DNA of 64,000 nucleotides, from contig NZ_JAMYWY010000001.1 in assembly GCF_024159265.1 (NCBI RefSeq), positions 2,108,001 to 2,172,000 of the forward strand, in the 5' to 3' direction. The stretch's first letter is position 1. Every line of letters begins with the position of its first letter. The position numbers and the translations under genes are program-made. Shown here piece by piece: positions 60,820-64,000 of the stretch. The notes under the pieces were generated by a model, which was not told where the DNA came from, did not search any database, and worked only from the letters and a program-made list of their open reading frames with translations. Origin of the DNA: Paenibacillus sp. 1781tsa1. GTDB lineage: Bacteria; Bacillota; Bacilli; Paenibacillales; Paenibacillaceae.

Positions 60820-61800
60820 ATGGTAAGACAGAGAGTAGCAACGATGGTACTATTGGCCTTGCTTATATTCGTACTGGCCGCATGTGGCAAGACATCGGAA
60901 GTAAATGAAGCAATGCCTGAGCAACAGGATACACCTGTGGAAGAGAGTGGTACACAAACGATCGAGCATCTTAAAGGAACCGCGGTTGTACCGCAAAAGA
61001 TAGAGCGTATGGTTGTGTTGTCCGCCGCTTACATCGATCACATGCTAACGATTGGTGAGAAACCAGCAGGCGTTAATGTAGAAGTTCGTTACGGCGGAGA
61101 TTATCTTCCTTATCTTGCAGATCAGCTTGCTGATGTGCCAACAGTAGGGTCGGCAGATAGTCCTAATCTGGAGGCTATTCTTCAGATCAATCCGGATGTC
61201 ATCGTTGTTGAGAGTCGAACTGCTGATAGTACATACGAGCAGTTGGAGAAAATTGCTCCGACGATTGTACTTGGTAACGAATGGCTGGATTATGAAGATG
61301 ACACAACGTATTGGACACAGGATCTGTTGACCATAGCCGGGTTGTTCAACAAGGTCGATCTGGCCAAGGAGAAAATCGTAGAGGTGGAACAACAGGCGGA
61401 ACAACTCAAAGCGAAGATCGAACAATTGGATCAGAAAAAGCTGGCTTACTTGCGTGTCAGAGAGAAGACTTTGCAAATTTATGCGGAAAAAGGGCATCCA
61501 ACCAACACACTGTTGTATCATGATCTTGGATTTGTGCCCACTGCTGTGACGCCTGTTGAACAGCGTGAGGACCTGTCTATAGAGAAGATCGCGGATATCG
61601 ATGCCAATTTCGTCGTTCTTGAGGTTGATCCGAATGCCGAGGACTATCTAAACAACATCAATGCAAGCTCACTCTGGAAGAGAGTGCCGGCTGTTGGTGA
61701 AGATCAGGTCTATACGACAGACTCGTTCTGGTTATTTAAGGGCTGGGGAGCAATCGGTCGCAGCGAGATTATTAACGAAGTTGAAGATATGATTCAATAG
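60820..61800 (+). CDS. iron-siderophore ABC transporter substrate-binding lipoprotein
   Basis: 326 residues with AGAGGGGAT 9 nt before the ATG. Lipoprotein signal peptide with lipobox VLAAC, lipidated Cys22. Type III binding-protein fold (Peripla_BP_2): PQKIERMVVLSAAYIDHML, PNLEAILQINPDVIVVES, then a long linking helix with coiled-coil bias (EEVEQQAEQLKAKIEQLDQKK region) and VFWLFKGWGAIGRSEII-like end. It captures a ferri-siderophore for a FecCD-type permease, which is not in the window. Fur box at 60775. The stop is directly followed by the next start. Confidence 0.93.
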   Translation: MVRQRVATMVLLALLIFVLAACGKTSEVNEAMPEQQDTPVEESGTQTIEHLKGTAVVPQKIERMVVLSAAYIDHMLTIGEKPAGVNVEVRYGGDYLPYLADQLADVPTVGSADSPNLEAILQINPDVIVVESRTADSTYEQLEKIAPTIVLGNEWLDYEDDTTYWTQDLLTIAGLFNKVDLAKEKIVEVEQQAEQLKAKIEQLDQKKLAYLRVREKTLQIYAEKGHPTNTLLYHDLGFVPTAVTPVEQREDLSIEKIADIDANFVVLEVDPNAEDYLNNINASSLWKRVPAVGEDQVYTTDSFWLFKGWGAIGRSEIINEVEDMIQ

Positions 61801-62613
61801 ATGGGACGTTATCCAGGACATAACCATTCAGAGATGTCGGAAGTATTACAGCAATTCTTTGTGACGACGATCCGAGCAGACTGCAATGATTCCAAGTATC
61901 CTTTCCGAGTGAAGGATTTGCTGGATGAAGAGAAACGAGACTTAATATTGCGTGAACAGGCTATGCAACAAGGGCTTCAATTGGATGGAAAAGGGAGTGT
62001 AGCTGTCGGTACACTTTTTGCCAAGCGTTATTCGGTGTTGGTAATGGCCGTAATCTCTGCATTCAGTCTATACGACACTACACTTAGTATGGTTGATGAT
62101 GATATACGGTTAGCATTGAATGGATCAGGCGGCATGCGATATGAGACTCTGCTAGAGAAAACCTTTCTGGAAGGTCCCGATCCTGTCCAGCGCAGGTCAG
62201 AGAGTACCTTGCTCAAGAAGAGAATGCTGTTACATCTGGTGCCTGTTCTGCGAGCGGTAGCTATTAGTACAGGGGCGAGTGATAAGGTCATGTGGTCTCT
62301 GGTTGCGCATAATGTGCAACAATTGTATGCACGTATGATTAATGATCAAAGAATATGGAAGACGGATCAACGGCTTGCACAGATCAAGGAAGATCAGAGC
62401 ATATGGCTTGACGAACAAAATGAAAATGCATTTACATTTGCCATGAAGCTGAATCGCTTTGATCACCCCGAGTGGCAAGGACCGCCTTTCTTGATACGTC
62501 GATATTGTTGTTTGGCTTATCAAGTTGGAGACGGCAGTCATACACATGGTTATTGCAACAGTTGTCCGAAGCTAGATTCGGAATCCCGATTGCACAATCT
62601 TCTACAGGAGTGA
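61801..62613 (+). CDS. FhuF-like siderophore-iron reductase (2Fe-2S)
   Basis: 270 residues; the ATG follows the previous stop with no gap, so it is translationally coupled. The C-terminus has the FhuF type cluster-binding motif: two adjacent Cys in RRYCCLAYQ, then 14 residues and C-x2-C in GYCNSCPKL. The body is the family's helical region (FLEGPDPVQRRSESTLLKKR, LLHLVPVLRAVAISTG). FhuF-type proteins release iron by reducing the ferri-siderophore inside the cell. Being in one operon with the binding protein supports that role. The ribosome site is weak. Confidence 0.85.
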   Translation: MGRYPGHNHSEMSEVLQQFFVTTIRADCNDSKYPFRVKDLLDEEKRDLILREQAMQQGLQLDGKGSVAVGTLFAKRYSVLVMAVISAFSLYDTTLSMVDDDIRLALNGSGGMRYETLLEKTFLEGPDPVQRRSESTLLKKRMLLHLVPVLRAVAISTGASDKVMWSLVAHNVQQLYARMINDQRIWKTDQRLAQIKEDQSIWLDEQNENAFTFAMKLNRFDHPEWQGPPFLIRRYCCLAYQVGDGSHTHGYCNSCPKLDSESRLHNLLQE

Positions 62614-62941
62614 ACTGACATTTCGTACCGCATCGTCGTATCTATTTCGACGATCCTTGTTCTCTTCGAAACTGACGCCAGAGGCTTGGGAGAGACCATG
62701 TCCAAAATCCTCTTTATAAGGAATCGGTCTGGACATCGACATGTTCCATAACCTGCAGCGGCTTAAGCCAACGTCTGCGGGTTTGTTGGTTTTGGAGAGA
62801 AGGTTCAGGCAAACGTATGGAAAATTCCAGTAAGCTCAAAAATGAATGACTTTTCACGCTTTTGGATTTTGCGTTGATTACATGAATCGGATATACTTCA
62901 GGTTATTGATCAATTCATAACTGTGCGTTGGAAGGGGAAAA
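62614..62941. other. intergenic region before the TetR gene
   Basis: 328 bp with no gene that I can support. On the minus strand a frame of about 45 codons (KSHSFLSLLEFSIRLPEPS...) lacks a start with a ribosome site. No clear terminator follows the reductase gene. The TetR operator lies at 62903-62920. Confidence 0.4.
62903..62920. promoter_or_regulatory. TetR operator, site 1
   Basis: TTATTGATCAATTCATAA contains the palindrome ATTGATCAAT at 62905-62914, identical to the core of the two sites at 63494 and 63540, and lies 22 bp before the TetR ATG. This predicts autoregulation. Confidence 0.65.
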
Positions 62942-63466
62942 ATGATGGCTAAAGATACAGCAGCATCGGTTAATCGGCGAAATGATATTATCTCTGCAGC
63001 GATTGACGTCTTCGCGGAAATTGGCTATTATCGTGCGACTACAGCTCAAGTGGCTGAACGGGCGGAGATTTCACAGCCGTATATCTTTCGTTTTTTTAAA
63101 ACAAAAGAAGCTTTATTATTAACTGCTATTGAAGTCTCATGGACACGAGTGATTGAATCGTTCCGAATCGTTGTGGAGACGGCGACGCCTGATCAGTTGG
63201 AAAATGACCTAATTGAAGCCTATGATAAGATTCTGGAATCTCACAAGAGCGAAATCTTGCTTCAAATGCAGGCGCAAACGATCCGGGAAGAAGTCATTCG
63301 TCAGGCCATGCAAAAGGGCATTAGTGATGTACGAAGCATGGTACTGGAAGCTTTCACAGTTGCAGGAATTGCGGAACCACTTAAAAGGACCATGATTTTC
63401 CTGGCGATCGGGATGTTGTGTAATGTATCTACAGCACTGGATATGCCGGAGCTGAAGGAGAGATAG
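62942..63466 (+). CDS. TetR-family transcriptional regulator
   Basis: 174 residues, ATG at 62942 (or 62945) behind GGAAGGGG. N-terminal HTH: RRNDIISAAIDVFAEIGYYRATTAQVAERAEISQPYIFRFFKTKEALL, which I split here as helix 1 (IISAAIDVFAEIGYY) and helices 2-3 (AQVAERAEISQPYIFRFF). The C-terminal ligand domain is all-helical (TATPDQLENDLIEAYDKI, IFLAIGMLCNVSTAL). The same palindrome occurs before it and twice before the downstream epimerase gene, so it probably represses itself and that gene. Effector unknown. Confidence 0.9.
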   Translation: MMAKDTAASVNRRNDIISAAIDVFAEIGYYRATTAQVAERAEISQPYIFRFFKTKEALLLTAIEVSWTRVIESFRIVVETATPDQLENDLIEAYDKILESHKSEILLQMQAQTIREEVIRQAMQKGISDVRSMVLEAFTVAGIAEPLKRTMIFLAIGMLCNVSTALDMPELKER

Positions 63467-63493
63467 AGAGGGAGGGAAATTCCCTTTTTTAAT

Positions 63494-63517
63494 TTTAGTT
63501 ATTGATCAATCACTAAA
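63494..63517. promoter_or_regulatory. TetR operator, site 2
   Basis: A 24-bp near-perfect palindrome, TTTAGT-T-ATTGATCAAT-C-ACTAAA, in the gap before the epimerase gene. Confidence 0.75.
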
Positions 63518-63539
63518 TATGGTTTATATTAGTTCTAGG

Positions 63540-63562
63540 TAAGTAATTGATCAATCACTAAA
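63540..63562. promoter_or_regulatory. TetR operator, site 3
   Basis: TAAGTA-ATTGATCAAT-CACTAAA, 45 bp from site 2 core to core. It lies 21 bp before the epimerase start. The promoter must lie between or under these two sites. Confidence 0.75.
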
Positions 63563-63582
63563 TTAATGAAAGAGGTCGGTAT

Positions 63583-64000
63583 ATGATGAAAAAAGCTATT
63601 GTTATTGGAGCTACTGGTGGAACAGGTGCAGCGATTACGGAGGAATTGATTAGACGGGGAATTTCTACGATTGCATTTGGGCGCTCCCGTCAAAAACTGG
63701 AGCAACTTGCGGTAAAGCTGGGATCTCCGGATCACCTGCACATCGCAGTGGGAGATGCATTTCGGTCGGATGATATTATTGCCGCTTCCCAGGAAATTGA
63801 TGTCATGTTCCATTGTGCAAACGTTCCGTATAACGAGATGGAGAGCAGGCTGATTCCGCTGGGTGAATCCGTAATGGCGGCGGCAGAACACTTGGGTCTG
63901 AACGTGGTTGTAATAGACGGAATCTACCCTTATGGCAAAAGACAGATGAAAGAGGTAACGGAAGAACATCCAAAACAGCCACATACCCGCAAAGGCAAGA
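63583..64000 (+). CDS. NAD(P)-dependent epimerase/dehydratase-like protein (cut by window edge)
   Basis: At least 139 residues from the ATG at 63583 (or 63586), behind AAGAGGT, open to the right edge. N-terminal Rossmann motif MKKAIVIGATGGTGAAITEE, with the Gly-rich loop GATGGTG, then IAFGRSRQKLEQLAVKLG, the short acidic VGDAFRSDDI and a MFHCANVPYNEM loop. This is of the extended/atypical SDR type (NmrA- or epimerase-like). Two TetR operators control it. The product cannot be named more precisely without the C-terminus. Confidence 0.8.
   Translation, partial: MMKKAIVIGATGGTGAAITEELIRRGISTIAFGRSRQKLEQLAVKLGSPDHLHIAVGDAFRSDDIIAASQEIDVMFHCANVPYNEMESRLIPLGESVMAAAEHLGLNVVVIDGIYPYGKRQMKEVTEEHPKQPHTRKGK

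Overview
The window reads as chromosome of a spore-forming Gram-positive of the Paenibacillus type. The support is gene content and order: YheC/YheD coat-associated ATP-grasp proteins beside a YheA-like protein, ytoI/ytpI, ytrI-ytrH-dnaE, accD-accA-pyk, citZ-icd-mdh, polA-mutM-ytaF-coaE, an alpha/beta SASP, strong AGGAGG ribosome sites, frequent TTG/GTG starts and two large S-layer-homology (SLH) exoproteins. The genus is an inference from these features; no 16S gene is present.

Layout. 1-6 kb: sporulation genes and small membrane proteins. 6-22 kb: housekeeping block: dnaE with two unusual disordered inserts, a PgpA-like protein, a small conserved protein, acetyl-CoA carboxylase carboxyltransferase, pyruvate kinase, a thioesterase, FxsA, YtvI, and the citrate synthase / isocitrate dehydrogenase / malate dehydrogenase run. 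22-26 kb: a membrane diguanylate cyclase, a stress-type SDR and a cupin. 25.8-31.5 kb: a phosphate-response cluster (kinase, regulator, a soluble CBS-chemoreceptor-like protein, pstB, phoU) with two clear Pho boxes, but without pstS/pstC/pstA. 31.7-38.3 kb: DNA repair and housekeeping (polA, mutM, ytaF, coaE, a lytic transglycosylase, SASP, nrdR).

38.5-53.8 kb is the accessory part. A tRNA-Ala(GGC) gene is followed 1.86 kb later by a broken copy of its 3' three quarters, and the two copies bracket a gene for a secreted CAP-domain protein. This has the geometry of an attL/attR pair with no intact integrase. Next come two divergent SLH surface proteins: an esterase-like protein of 1209 residues and a 2682-residue protein with two GH43 glycosidase domains. 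A catabolite-repression (cre) site lies in front of the latter. A 5' fragment of a lost gene sits at 53.64 kb.

54-64 kb: an alpha/beta hydrolase with a MarR regulator, an FAD oxidoreductase, a MarR/nitroreductase operon with a triple palindromic operator, a Fur-boxed siderophore-iron locus (AraC-binding-protein fusion, binding lipoprotein, FhuF-like reductase), and a TetR regulator with three matching operators before a truncated NAD-dependent epimerase gene.

I found no CRISPR array, no intact transposase or integrase, and no recognisable defence system. The least explained items are: a structured element at 10.9 kb; a 27-residue hydrophobic micro-ORF plus terminator-like hairpin ahead of accD; the CBS-chemoreceptor protein inside the Pho cluster; the tRNA-Ala duplication; and the DnaE inserts.
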